From CAVSWN01 sp963770995 (lineage in GTDB: Bacteria > Acidobacteriota > Vicinamibacteria > Vicinamibacterales > CAVVIG01), in the NCBI GenBank assembly GCA_963770995.1, contig CAVYRS010000001.1, forward strand, positions 5,208,001 to 5,272,000: 64,000 nt of DNA. The letters are read 5' to 3'. The position numbers and the translations under genes are program-made. The notes below the pieces were generated by a model. That model was not told the origin of the DNA and did not search any database. It was given only the letters and a program-made list of their open reading frames with translations. Below are positions 53,804 through 61,988 of the stretch, piece after piece; positions within the stretch are counted from its first letter, which is position 1; each line of letters opens with the position of its first letter.

Positions 53804-55489
53804 ATGAGCCGGAGCGTGCGCACGTTCCTGATGCTCGGTTTCGGCGCGATGGCCATCGCCGCCTCGGCTGCCGGCCCGCCTCCGACTTTTGCTGACGTGA
53901 CGGCACAGGCGGGCATCCGGTTCGTCCACAACAGCGGCGCGTTCGGACGGAAATATTTGCCCGAGACGATGGGCTCCGGCGCCGTGTGGTTCGACGCCGA
54001 CGCGGATGGCTGGCAGGACCTGTTCCTCGTCAACTCCACAAACTGGCCAGGACGTCCGGGGCCGCGATCGGTGCCGGCGCTGTATCGAAACAACCAAGGC
54101 GCATTCGTCGACATCATTCGTGGGTCGGGACTGGATGTGCCGGTGTACGGCATCGGTGCGGCCGCCGCCGACTACGACAACGACGGCAAGGTCGACGTCT
54201 ACATCACGGCGCTCGGCGGCAACCGGCTCTTCAGGAATCTCGGCGCCGGCAGGTTCGCGGACGTCACCAGCGCGGCGGGTGTTGCCGACAGCGGCTTCTC
54301 CACGAGCGCACTCTGGTTCGACTACGACACCGACGGCAAGGTCGACCTGTTCGTCGCGCACTACGTCGAGTGGTCGATCGACAAGGATCTGTTCTGCACG
54401 CTGGACGGCAAGAACAAGTCCTACTGCACGCCGGAATCCTACAAGGGTCAGAGTCCGTCGCTCTTCCGGAATCGCGGCAACGGCACGTTCGAGAACGTGA
54501 CGAAGCCGGCCGGCATCTACGACACGTCCTCGAAAGGTCTTGGCGTGGCGATGCTCGATTTCGACGGCGACAGCCGGATGGATCTCTTCGTCGCCAACGA
54601 CACCGAGCCGAACCGCCTGTACCGCAACAAGGGCAACGGCATGTTCGAGGACGTCGCGGTCGGCGCCGGAGTCGCCTTCAGCGAGTCGGGCGTCGCGCGG
54701 GCGGGCATGGGCGTCGACGCCAGCGACTATGACGCTTCGGGGCGGCCGAGCCTCATCATCGGCAACTTCGCCAACCAGATGATGGCGCTTTATCACAACG
54801 AGGGCCGCGGCCTCTTCATCGATGACGCCCCGAGATCTGCCATCGGCCGGTCGTCGCTCCTGAGCTTGACCTTCGGGTGTTTTTTCTTCGACTACGATCT
54901 CGACGGGCTGCCGGACATCTTTGCCGCGAACGGCCACGTCAGCGACGACATCGAGCGCGTGCAGCCGCGCGTCACCTATGCGCAGCGGCCGCATCTGTTC
55001 CGCAACGCCGGACGGAAGCAGTTCGAGGACGTCGGCGCGCAGGCTGGTGCGGCGCTGCAGCGCGCGATCGTGGCGCGTGGAGCGGCCTACAGCGACTACG
55101 ACCTCGACGGCGATCTGGACATCGTCGTCACGACCAACAACGGCCCGGCGCGTCTCTTCCGAAACGACGGCGGCAACCGCAACAACGTGCTGCGCGTGCA
55201 GACGGTCGGGGCCGCGTCGAATCGCGAGGGCATCGGGGCGCGTGTCGAGGTCTCCGTTCGCGGTGGAGCCCGGCTCTGGCAGATCGTGAAGACCGGATCG
55301 AGCTACGCGTCGCAGAGCGAGCTGCCGCTGACCTTCGGCCTCGGTTCCGCGACCGGCGTTGACGGCGTCCGCGTCGCGTGGCCGAGCGGGCGTGTCGAGA
55401 CCGTTGGCGCGCTCGACGCCAATCAGACGATCACCGTCCAGGAGGGCAGCGGCGTCGTTCGCCGGACGCCGATTGGTCCGAAGCGCTAG
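53804..55489 (+). CDS. CRTAC1-family VCBS/FG-GAP protein with ASPIC/UnbV C-terminus, secreted
   Basis: A 561-residue intact protein. ATG 53804 starts the signal peptide (TFLMLGFGAMAIAASAAG). Propeller blades with calcium loops (FDADADGWQDLF, ADYDNDGKVDVY, FDYDTDGKVDLF, LDFDGDSRMDLF, SDYDLDGDLDIV) and the ASPIC/UnbV end (REGIGARVEVSVRGGARLW; VRVAWPSGRVETVGALDANQ). No lipobox. It is divergent from the receptor and is followed, six bases later, by the large TPR-VCBS lipoprotein on the same strand. Confidence 0.9.
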   Translation: MSRSVRTFLMLGFGAMAIAASAAGPPPTFADVTAQAGIRFVHNSGAFGRKYLPETMGSGAVWFDADADGWQDLFLVNSTNWPGRPGPRSVPALYRNNQGAFVDIIRGSGLDVPVYGIGAAAADYDNDGKVDVYITALGGNRLFRNLGAGRFADVTSAAGVADSGFSTSALWFDYDTDGKVDLFVAHYVEWSIDKDLFCTLDGKNKSYCTPESYKGQSPSLFRNRGNGTFENVTKPAGIYDTSSKGLGVAMLDFDGDSRMDLFVANDTEPNRLYRNKGNGMFEDVAVGAGVAFSESGVARAGMGVDASDYDASGRPSLIIGNFANQMMALYHNEGRGLFIDDAPRSAIGRSSLLSLTFGCFFFDYDLDGLPDIFAANGHVSDDIERVQPRVTYAQRPHLFRNAGRKQFEDVGAQAGAALQRAIVARGAAYSDYDLDGDLDIVVTTNNGPARLFRNDGGNRNNVLRVQTVGAASNREGIGARVEVSVRGGARLWQIVKTGSSYASQSELPLTFGLGSATGVDGVRVAWPSGRVETVGALDANQTITVQEGSGVVRRTPIGPKR

Positions 55490-55494
55490 TGCAA

Positions 55495-58400
55495 ATGCAA
55501 CCACGAAGACACGAAGGCACGAAGAAAAAAGGAAGTCTTCGTGTTTTCGTGGCTTCGTGGTTGCTTTTGTTTCTGGCGTGTGGGCGCGGATCCGGGGGCC
55601 GCGAAGCCCGCGAACAGGCATACCGCGCGAACAATCGTGGCGTCGCCGAACTCGAGCAGCTCAAATACCCGGAAGCAGCAGCTTCTTTTCGTGAGGCGTT
55701 GCAACGAGACAGCGCCCTCGCGATTGCCCGCGTCAATCTGAGCATCGCGCTGCTCTATGCTCAGGATCTCGCCGGCGCGGCGCGCGAAGCGGCGGAGGCG
55801 GCGCGGCTGCTACCGTCGGCGCCGCAGCCGCCGTACCTCCTGGGTCTTGTCGCGCGCGCGGAGAACAGAACGGCCGACGCCCTTCGTGAGTTCGAGCGGG
55901 TACGCCAGATCGATGCCGCTGACGTCGGCGCGAGCATCAACCTCGGACAGATTCATCTGGAGAAGCAGGAGTACCCGCAGGCGATCGCGGCGCTGCGGCC
56001 CGCCGTCGCAGCCGAACCGTACAACGTGACGGCCGCGTACAACCTGGGGCTCGCGCTGACACGCAGCGAACAGCGAGACGAGGGCCGGCGGATGCTCGAG
56101 CGCGTGCAGACGCTCCGATCGGCCGGCTACGCGGTGACCTACGGCACCGGCTACCTCGAACAGGGACGCCACGCGGAAGCGATGGCGTCGACCGGTGCCG
56201 AGCCCGACCTCGTCGACACTGCCGTGCCGTCTGTGACGTTCACACAGACAGCGATCGGTCCGCCTGCCCTGAGCGAGCCCGCTGGTCGCCGGCGAGTCGA
56301 AGGGCCGTTCGGACGGCGTTTCACGGCCAGCGATCTGACACCGACCGGCGCACGCGACATCGCGATCGGTCTCGGCGGCTGCGTGACGCTCGCCGACGTG
56401 GACAACGACGGACATCTCGATCTGTTCGACGCGTCATCGGCCGGGCAGCGTCTGTTTCGCAACGATGGTCAGGGAACGTGGATCGATGTGACATCGGCGT
56501 CCGGGCTGATCGTGCCCGGTGACGCGGTGCCGATCGGGTGCGTAGCCGGCGACTACGACAACGACGGACGGACCGACTTGTTCGTGCTTCGCTACGGCCT
56601 CAGCTCGCTGTATCACAACGACGGCGGCAACCGCTTCAGCGACGTGACGCGTCCCGCCACCATCGCGCCGTATCCGTTTCTCCCCGGCGCTGCCGCCTTC
56701 CTTGACGTCGATCACGATGGCGACCTCGATCTGTTGATCGCCGGCCTTGCCGACCTGACGGCGAGCCGCGAGCGCGCGGCGGAACGGCAGCTCTCGTTTC
56801 CCGGCGAGTTCGCGCCCGCGCCGATGCGGCTGCTGCGCAACAACAGCAACGGCACGTTCACCGACACGACGGCCGACGCGCGGCTGCAGATCCCGACGCA
56901 CGCGATCGCCATTGTCCCAACCGACTTCGACAACCGCCGCGACATCGATCTCCTCGTGGTCAATCGCGGTGGTCCACCCATGCTGTTCCAGAATCTGCGC
57001 GACGGCTCGTTTCGCGACGTCGGCGCCGCGTCCGGTCTCGCGGCGGCCGTGGGGGGCGAGGACATCACCGCGGTCACGGCCGCCGATGTGAACAAGGACG
57101 GCTTCCCGGATTTCTTTTTCGGCCGCCAGAGCGGCGGCGTCTTCGCGTTCAGCGACAGTCATGGGCGATTTGCCGCCGGGCCCGCGCCCGGCGGCGTCCG
57201 CGCGGGACTCGCGGCGCAGTTCCTCGATTACGACGATGACGGTCTGATCGATCTCCTGACGTGGTCGGAAGGCGGCCCGCAGATGTCCCGCAACCTCGGG
57301 CAAGCGCCAACCTCCGTCCCCGCGCCAACCTCCGTCCCCCGGTGGGCCGACGTGTCGGCCAGCGCGATTCCTCGAGGCTCCGACGGTCCGGCGCCGGCGT
57401 CCGCGCGCGGCCTGGCCCTCGCGGACCTGAATGGCGACGGCCGCACCGATCTGGTGACCGGCGGCGCCGGCGCGCTCGCATGGTGGCGCAATGGTGGCGA
57501 CGGCACCCGCCGGTCGCTGCGTCTGGCCCTGACCGGCCGCGCGAGCAACCGGCTCGGGATCGGATCGATCGTCCAGATGCGCGCCGGCAGTTTGAGCACG
57601 CGGTTGGAGCGTTCGGCCGCGACACCGGCAGTCGCGCCGCACGACGTCGTGTTTGGGCTGGGAAATCGAAGTGGAGCAGACGCCGTCCGCGTCCTGTGGC
57701 CGTCGGGCATCCTGCAAGCCGAGACGCGCGAGCCGACGCTGCCGTCGCCGCTTCGCATCGAGGAGCTGGATCGGAAACCCTCCTCGTGCCCCTTTCTCTA
57801 TGCATGGAATGGCGAGCGCTTCGTGTTCGTCACCGACTTCATGGGCGGCGGTGAAATGGGGTACTGGGAAGGCCCTGGCAGGTGGAACGTGCCGGATCCG
57901 CTGGAGTACGTGCGGATCGGCGGCGACGAGCTGCGCCCGAAGGATGGCCGCCTCGAGATCCGCATCACGAACGAGCTGGAAGAGACGCTGTTCGCCGATC
58001 GCTTTCAGCTCCTGGCGATTGCCCACCCGCGCGGCGTCGACCTCTATCCCGACGAAGGGATGACCGAGCCGCCGAAGCCGTTCCGCTTCTTCGCGATCCG
58101 CGACGCTCGAGTCCCGCACGCGGTAGACGAGAGCGATCGTGACGTGACCGATCGGATCTCGACGATCGATCGGCGGTATCCCGACAGCTTCGCGCTCGAG
58201 CGTTTCCGTGGGTACGCTGCGCCCCACACGCTCACCCTCGACCTGGCAGCCCGCGCTGAAAGTCTGGCTGCATTCGACAGGCGATGCATCCTCGCTGGCT
58301 GCGTTGCTCCTCTTTCAAATATTCCCGATATTCTCAGTCGTCGCGCCTTGCCAGCGAGGCGCCTCGCCCGTCTCGGTGCGACGCCAGACTTTCACCACGG

Positions 58401-59244
58401 GCTGCAGGACACGGGGACGGAGGTCGGTCAACCGGGAGGCCGACCTCCGTCCCCGACGGTCCTCCTGTTGACCGGGTGGACCGACTACGCGTTCTCGAGC
58501 GACAACCGTGCCGCGCACCAGGCCGGCCAGACGCTGACGCCGCCGTTGCTGCAGGCTCGCGATATGGCTGGCCGCTGGCGGACGATCGTGGAGAACATCG
58601 GCATTCCGGTCGGACGGCCGCAGACCGTGACCGTTGATCTCGCCGGACGGCTCCGGCCCGGCGAGCACGAAGTGCGGATTGTCACGAACATGCGCATCTA
58701 CTGGGATCGAGTGCTGGCGGCGACCGCCGTGCCGATCGACGATCGACAGAACCGGTCGCTGGACCCGATGACGGCAACGCTCGGCGCCCGCGGCTTTTCG
58801 ACGGAGATTCGCCCGGACGGCCAGGACCCGCCTCTCTACGATTACGCGCAAGTGACACGCGCATCGCCGTGGAAAACGTTGGCGGGGCGCTATACGCGCG
58901 AAGGCGACGTGCGCGAGCTGCTGACGAAGACCGACGACATGTTCGTGATTGCAAAACCGGGCGACGAGATTGCCATCGCATTCGATGCGGCGGCCGCCGG
59001 TCCGCTGCCCGACGGCTGGACCCGCACGTATCTCCTGCTGGCCGACGGTTTCAGCAAGGAGATGGATATCAACTCGGCGAGTCCCGACAGCGTCGAGCCG
59101 CTGCCATTTCACGCGATGACGGCGTATCCCTATCGCGCGCCGGAACGCTATCCAGATACGCCAGAGCATGAACAGTACCGAGCGAGGTACAACACGCGCG
59201 TGGTCTCCAGAAGCATGCCGTCGATCGACATAGTGTCGAAGTAG
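55495..59244 (+). CDS. Large lipoprotein: TPR, VCBS propeller, ASPIC/UnbV and an uncharacterised C-terminal region
   Basis: A 1249-residue intact protein. The ATG at 55495 gives a lipoprotein signal (VFVASWLLLFLACGRG) whose hydrophobic part is encoded by a palindromic repeat. Domains: five or six TPRs (about 35-220), a calcium-loop propeller (about 285-660; DVDNDGHLDLF, GDYDNDGRTDLF, LDVDHDGDLDLL), an ASPIC/UnbV-like strand region near 680-750, then about 490 residues beginning SSCPFLYAWNGERFVFVTDF and GGGEMGYWEGPGRWNVPDPL that I cannot assign. Three repeat elements sit in frame inside it (57304-57339, 58258-58393, 58413-58454). Probably a cell-surface binding protein that fuses the TPR and CRTAC1 partners of the other modules. 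Confidence 0.85.
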   Translation: MQPRRHEGTKKKGSLRVFVASWLLLFLACGRGSGGREAREQAYRANNRGVAELEQLKYPEAAASFREALQRDSALAIARVNLSIALLYAQDLAGAAREAAEAARLLPSAPQPPYLLGLVARAENRTADALREFERVRQIDAADVGASINLGQIHLEKQEYPQAIAALRPAVAAEPYNVTAAYNLGLALTRSEQRDEGRRMLERVQTLRSAGYAVTYGTGYLEQGRHAEAMASTGAEPDLVDTAVPSVTFTQTAIGPPALSEPAGRRRVEGPFGRRFTASDLTPTGARDIAIGLGGCVTLADVDNDGHLDLFDASSAGQRLFRNDGQGTWIDVTSASGLIVPGDAVPIGCVAGDYDNDGRTDLFVLRYGLSSLYHNDGGNRFSDVTRPATIAPYPFLPGAAAFLDVDHDGDLDLLIAGLADLTASRERAAERQLSFPGEFAPAPMRLLRNNSNGTFTDTTADARLQIPTHAIAIVPTDFDNRRDIDLLVVNRGGPPMLFQNLRDGSFRDVGAASGLAAAVGGEDITAVTAADVNKDGFPDFFFGRQSGGVFAFSDSHGRFAAGPAPGGVRAGLAAQFLDYDDDGLIDLLTWSEGGPQMSRNLGQAPTSVPAPTSVPRWADVSASAIPRGSDGPAPASARGLALADLNGDGRTDLVTGGAGALAWWRNGGDGTRRSLRLALTGRASNRLGIGSIVQMRAGSLSTRLERSAATPAVAPHDVVFGLGNRSGADAVRVLWPSGILQAETREPTLPSPLRIEELDRKPSSCPFLYAWNGERFVFVTDFMGGGEMGYWEGPGRWNVPDPLEYVRIGGDELRPKDGRLEIRITNELEETLFADRFQLLAIAHPRGVDLYPDEGMTEPPKPFRFFAIRDARVPHAVDESDRDVTDRISTIDRRYPDSFALERFRGYAAPHTLTLDLAARAESLAAFDRRCILAGCVAPLSNIPDILSRRALPARRLARLGATPDFHHGLQDTGTEVGQPGGRPPSPTVLLLTGWTDYAFSSDNRAAHQAGQTLTPPLLQARDMAGRWRTIVENIGIPVGRPQTVTVDLAGRLRPGEHEVRIVTNMRIYWDRVLAATAVPIDDRQNRSLDPMTATLGARGFSTEIRPDGQDPPLYDYAQVTRASPWKTLAGRYTREGDVRELLTKTDDMFVIAKPGDEIAIAFDAAAAGPLPDGWTRTYLLLADGFSKEMDINSASPDSVEPLPFHAMTAYPYRAPERYPDTPEHEQYRARYNTRVVSRSMPSIDIVSK
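55497..55564. repeat. Palindromic repeat of CACGAAG units overlapping a lipoprotein signal
   Basis: GCAACCACGAAG (55497-55508) and CTTCGTGGTTGC (55553-55564) are perfect 12-base terminal inverted repeats. Each arm repeats CACGAAG/CTTCGTG three times. The whole element is translated: the left arm as QPRRHEGTKK and the right arm as the hydrophobic core LRVFVASWLL of the lipoprotein signal. A half copy of the same family is at 61934-61960. Confidence 0.85.
57304..57339. repeat. In-frame 18-base tandem duplication
   Basis: GCGCCAACCTCCGTCCCC occurs twice head to tail (57304-57321, 57322-57339) and is translated as APTSVP repeated. The complement GGGGACGGAGGT is the same core as the palindrome at 58413-58454 in the same gene. 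Confidence 0.85.
58258..58393. repeat. 136-base palindromic element inserted in frame
   Basis: GAAAGTCTGGC (58258-58268) and GCCAGACTTTC (58383-58393) are perfect terminal inverted repeats; CTCGCTGG (58291-58298) and CCAGCGAG (58351-58358) form an inner stem. The centre (CTTTCAAATATTCCCGATAT) is much more AT-rich than the gene. It encodes RRCILAGCVAPLSNIPDI and RRALPARRLARLG, low-complexity sequence unlike the flanking beta-rich domain. It has the look of a non-autonomous mobile palindrome. Confidence 0.8.
58413..58454. repeat. Second in-frame palindrome, GGGGACGGAGGT family
   Basis: GGGGACGGAGGTCGG (58413-58427) and CCGACCTCCGTCCCC (58440-58454) are perfect 15-base inverted repeats with a 12-base loop, 19 bases past the previous element. 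Translated as GTEVGQPGGRPPSP. Confidence 0.85.
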
Positions 59245-59260
59245 GGGAGAGAGACAGAGG

Positions 59261-60280
59261 ATGGCGCATATTCGCTATTCCGCCGCCGTATGCCAGACCG
59301 ACTTGCCCAATCCCGTGGACCGGCGTCAGATGCGCGCGAACACCGACCGGATGCTGAGCATGATCGATTCAGCCGTGGCCGGCAGCGCACCCTTTCTGCC
59401 CGTGCGGCTCGTCGTGTTCCCGGAATTCGCCCACGCGGCGCCGGTGTTCCCGACGGTGGAGGAGCTGCTCCAGAAGCTGACGGTATCAATCCCGAACGAG
59501 CACACCGATCGCCTGACCGCCAAAGCGCGCGAACACGATCTGTTCATCCAGAGCGGCTCGATGCTCGAAGAGGATCCCGCCTGGCCCGGAGCTGTGTTCA
59601 ACACGACGTGCTTCATCGGGCCCGACGGGATCTTGTCCAAGTACCGCAAGGTGAATACGTGGATCCCGTACGAAGTGCAGAGCAGCCCGCACGACTTGCC
59701 GGGCTACGACGCGCCGCTGTTTCCCGTGGTCGACACGCCGATTGGCAACATCGGCTGTGCGATCTGCTACGACTGGCTGTTCCCGGAGGCGATCCGTCAG
59801 CTGGCGGCGAACGGCGCCGAGGTGCTGGTGCGCGTGTCGGCATACATGGATCCGTGGGGCGCAACCGAGCCGATGGATTGGTGGACGATCATCAATCGCG
59901 CGCGGGCGATCGAGAACATGGCGTACGTGGTCGCCGCGAACCAGGGCGCCAGCCTGCGGCACTACCCGCCGTATTCCTGGCCGGGCGGCTCACAGGTGGT
60001 CGATTTCGATGGTCGTCTTGTGGCCAACGCCTCGCCGGGGCCCGGCGAGCGAATCGTCGTCGCGCCAGTTGATATCTCGGCGCTGCGCCACGAGCGGGAG
60101 AGCCGGATTGGACACCACATGCTGGCGCACCTTCGAACGGAGGCGTACGAGGTGTACCAAACCCCTGGGTATCCGCTGCGGTTCGCGAGCGATGTGTCGT
60201 TGTCTTACGAGGAGAACGTTCGCCGCATCAATGCTTCCAAAGCCTCGTTTCTCCTTTCCCGTCACGGGGTCCATCGCTAG
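59261..60280 (+). CDS. Carbon-nitrogen hydrolase of the nitrilase/amidase superfamily
   Basis: A 339-residue intact protein. The catalytic triad is visible: Glu55 (VVFPEF), Lys130 (KYRKVNTW) and Cys169 (GCAICYDWLFPE). A second conserved Glu lies in RARAIENMAYVV. The layout is that of branch members near aliphatic amidase and formamidase rather than nitrilases proper. No signal peptide, so cytoplasmic. The ATG at 59261 has AGAGG five bases upstream and follows the large lipoprotein by 16 bases. It would hydrolyse an amide or carbamoyl group; substrate unknown. Confidence 0.85.
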   Translation: MAHIRYSAAVCQTDLPNPVDRRQMRANTDRMLSMIDSAVAGSAPFLPVRLVVFPEFAHAAPVFPTVEELLQKLTVSIPNEHTDRLTAKAREHDLFIQSGSMLEEDPAWPGAVFNTTCFIGPDGILSKYRKVNTWIPYEVQSSPHDLPGYDAPLFPVVDTPIGNIGCAICYDWLFPEAIRQLAANGAEVLVRVSAYMDPWGATEPMDWWTIINRARAIENMAYVVAANQGASLRHYPPYSWPGGSQVVDFDGRLVANASPGPGERIVVAPVDISALRHERESRIGHHMLAHLRTEAYEVYQTPGYPLRFASDVSLSYEENVRRINASKASFLLSRHGVHR

Positions 60281-60368
60281 AATCATCGTCTCCCGATGCC
60301 GGTGTCGGTCGGCGCTTGAAACGGGTTGGGCGTGAACCGTGCCTCGTCAATAGCTCTCGCGGTCGAGA

Positions 60369-61898
60369 TCATGGCACCTTGCAGGCGAAGTTTGCCGCAT
60401 CGTTCGTGCTGCCCACGCCACGGTACTGTGCGATCTGCGGATAGGGGCAGAGCGGCCGCGTCATGCTTACACTGTTGTCGTTGACTCGCGTCGCGACCAA
60501 CTGATCGGGCGCGATTCCGGATTCGCGCCACCGTTCCAGCGCGGCGATCCAGTTCACCTGGTTAGGGCCAGGACCGCCCCCGCAATGCGCCATGCCGGGC
60601 ACCATGAAGAGCCGCAGCCAATCCTCCTGATGCGGTCCCATCTTTGCCACCACGCTGCGGTAATAGTTGACGCTGTTCTGCGGCGAAATCGCGCCCCCCG
60701 AGCCGCCGTCATTCCAGCCGTGATAGATGAGAAGTTTTCCGCCACGAGCCCGAAAGACCGAAAGATCCGGATTCGTGGCGTCGATGAAGCCAGCTTTCTT
60801 TTCTATCAGCGCGGTGTCGCTCTCCACGTCGAACGTCCGCCAGTCCCAGGCCGGGTCTTCGTGGGCGACGTACCGGAACATGCCCACGTCGATCCCTCCA
60901 GGCTCAGGGTTGGCGCCAGTCAGCATGGCCCAGCCCGTCTCGCCGCCCGGTACCAAGCCGGGGTAGATCAACTCGCCCGTCTTTCGACTCAAGGGAGCGT
61001 AACCGCTTCTGATCGCTGCGAGCTGCGGCGCCGTCAGGCAATTGTCGGCGTCGCCCCCGCGGCACAGGAGTGTGGCGCCATCGAAATGGCACTGGTACGG
61101 ATCCGTCAGGAGCCCGTCGGCCACTCCGTCGAGCGTGTCGCACGCAGCGAGTACAGCATTGTTGACGAGTGCGAGTTTCGCCCGGGGGACGACACTGGCC
61201 GGTTCCTGGAGGATCTTCGATTCGGCGGCGAGCCGCCAGGCGCACAATTGCGTTTGATTGTTCGCAGGCGCGCCAGCGATGATGCCATCGAAGTCTTCCG
61301 GATAGCGCTGCGCTTCCATCAGCCCCTGCCGCCCGCCCGTGGAACAACCGGTCCAGTACGAGAACCGTGGCGCGCGATCGTAGAACGCGCCAATGATGGC
61401 TTTCGATTTAACGGTCATCTCATGGACGGCTCGATACGCGAAATCGACGACTTTTTCCCGATGTCCGATGGCGAACGCCGCGTTCCCGCCGGTATGGCCC
61501 GTATCCGTCGATGCCGTCGCGTAACCCTCCAGCAGGGCTGACGCCAGTGCGCCATAGCTGATGGTTCCCGCCCAGCCGCCGTTGCCGACGGCCTGAAACT
61601 TCCCGTTCCAGTCAGCAGTCGGCAGCCAGACCTCGATCTTGATGTCAGAGTCCGACGAGGGAGTGAGCGTGGCCCCTACGCGGCAGAAGGCCGGCAGACG
61701 GCTGAACTGCTGTACCGCCGCGGGACCTATTCCGGGCAGAGTGAATCCTCCGGCGGGCACCATCTGGGCGAAGGTGATAGAGGTGTTTGGCAACGCCATG
61801 GACGACAAGCTCTCGCACGACGCCGCCGCGTCGAGCGGGTGTCCGGTCATCGTCATTGCGACCAGAGCCGCGCACGATCCGGCAATTGCCATCTTCAT
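60369..61898 (-). CDS. Tannase/feruloyl esterase family protein, secreted
   Basis: A 509-residue intact protein. Signal peptide (MAIAGSCAALVAMTMTGHPL). The catalytic serine is Ser186 in WTGCSTGGRQGL; the calcium-site and lid region includes CHFDGATLLCRGGDADNCLT with paired cysteines, and the acid and His lie in YHGWNDGGSG and VPGMAHCGGGPGPNQ, the usual tannase motifs with the C-x-x-G disulfide neighbours. I start at ATG 61898 (MKMAIAG); an ATG at 61976 would read through half of a repeat element. Such enzymes cleave gallate, ferulate or related phenolic esters from plant material. Confidence 0.88.
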   Translation of the reverse strand: MKMAIAGSCAALVAMTMTGHPLDAAASCESLSSMALPNTSITFAQMVPAGGFTLPGIGPAAVQQFSRLPAFCRVGATLTPSSDSDIKIEVWLPTADWNGKFQAVGNGGWAGTISYGALASALLEGYATASTDTGHTGGNAAFAIGHREKVVDFAYRAVHEMTVKSKAIIGAFYDRAPRFSYWTGCSTGGRQGLMEAQRYPEDFDGIIAGAPANNQTQLCAWRLAAESKILQEPASVVPRAKLALVNNAVLAACDTLDGVADGLLTDPYQCHFDGATLLCRGGDADNCLTAPQLAAIRSGYAPLSRKTGELIYPGLVPGGETGWAMLTGANPEPGGIDVGMFRYVAHEDPAWDWRTFDVESDTALIEKKAGFIDATNPDLSVFRARGGKLLIYHGWNDGGSGGAISPQNSVNYYRSVVAKMGPHQEDWLRLFMVPGMAHCGGGPGPNQVNWIAALERWRESGIAPDQLVATRVNDNSVSMTRPLCPYPQIAQYRGVGSTNDAANFACKVP

Positions 61899-61933
61899 CG
61901 CTCTGTCCTTCAACGTTCTGATGTGACGTGATG

Positions 61934-61960
61934 TTTTTCGTGTCTTCGTGTTTTCGTGGC
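61934..61960. repeat. Half copy of the CACGAAG palindromic repeat family
   Basis: TTTTTCGTGTCTTCGTGTTT and the following TTCGTGGC match the right arm of the element at 55497-55564. No left arm is present. It lies between the GGT stop and the tannase start, upstream of the tannase gene on the minus strand. Confidence 0.7.
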
Positions 61961-61988
61961 GATTCCAGTTGGTCAAGAGAGCGGCACG

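Noticed and set aside
53639..55621. A 660-residue minus-strand frame opposite the CRTAC1 gene
   Set aside because: Shadow of the calcium-loop repeats, which read as Val/Asp/Arg-rich sequence on the other strand.
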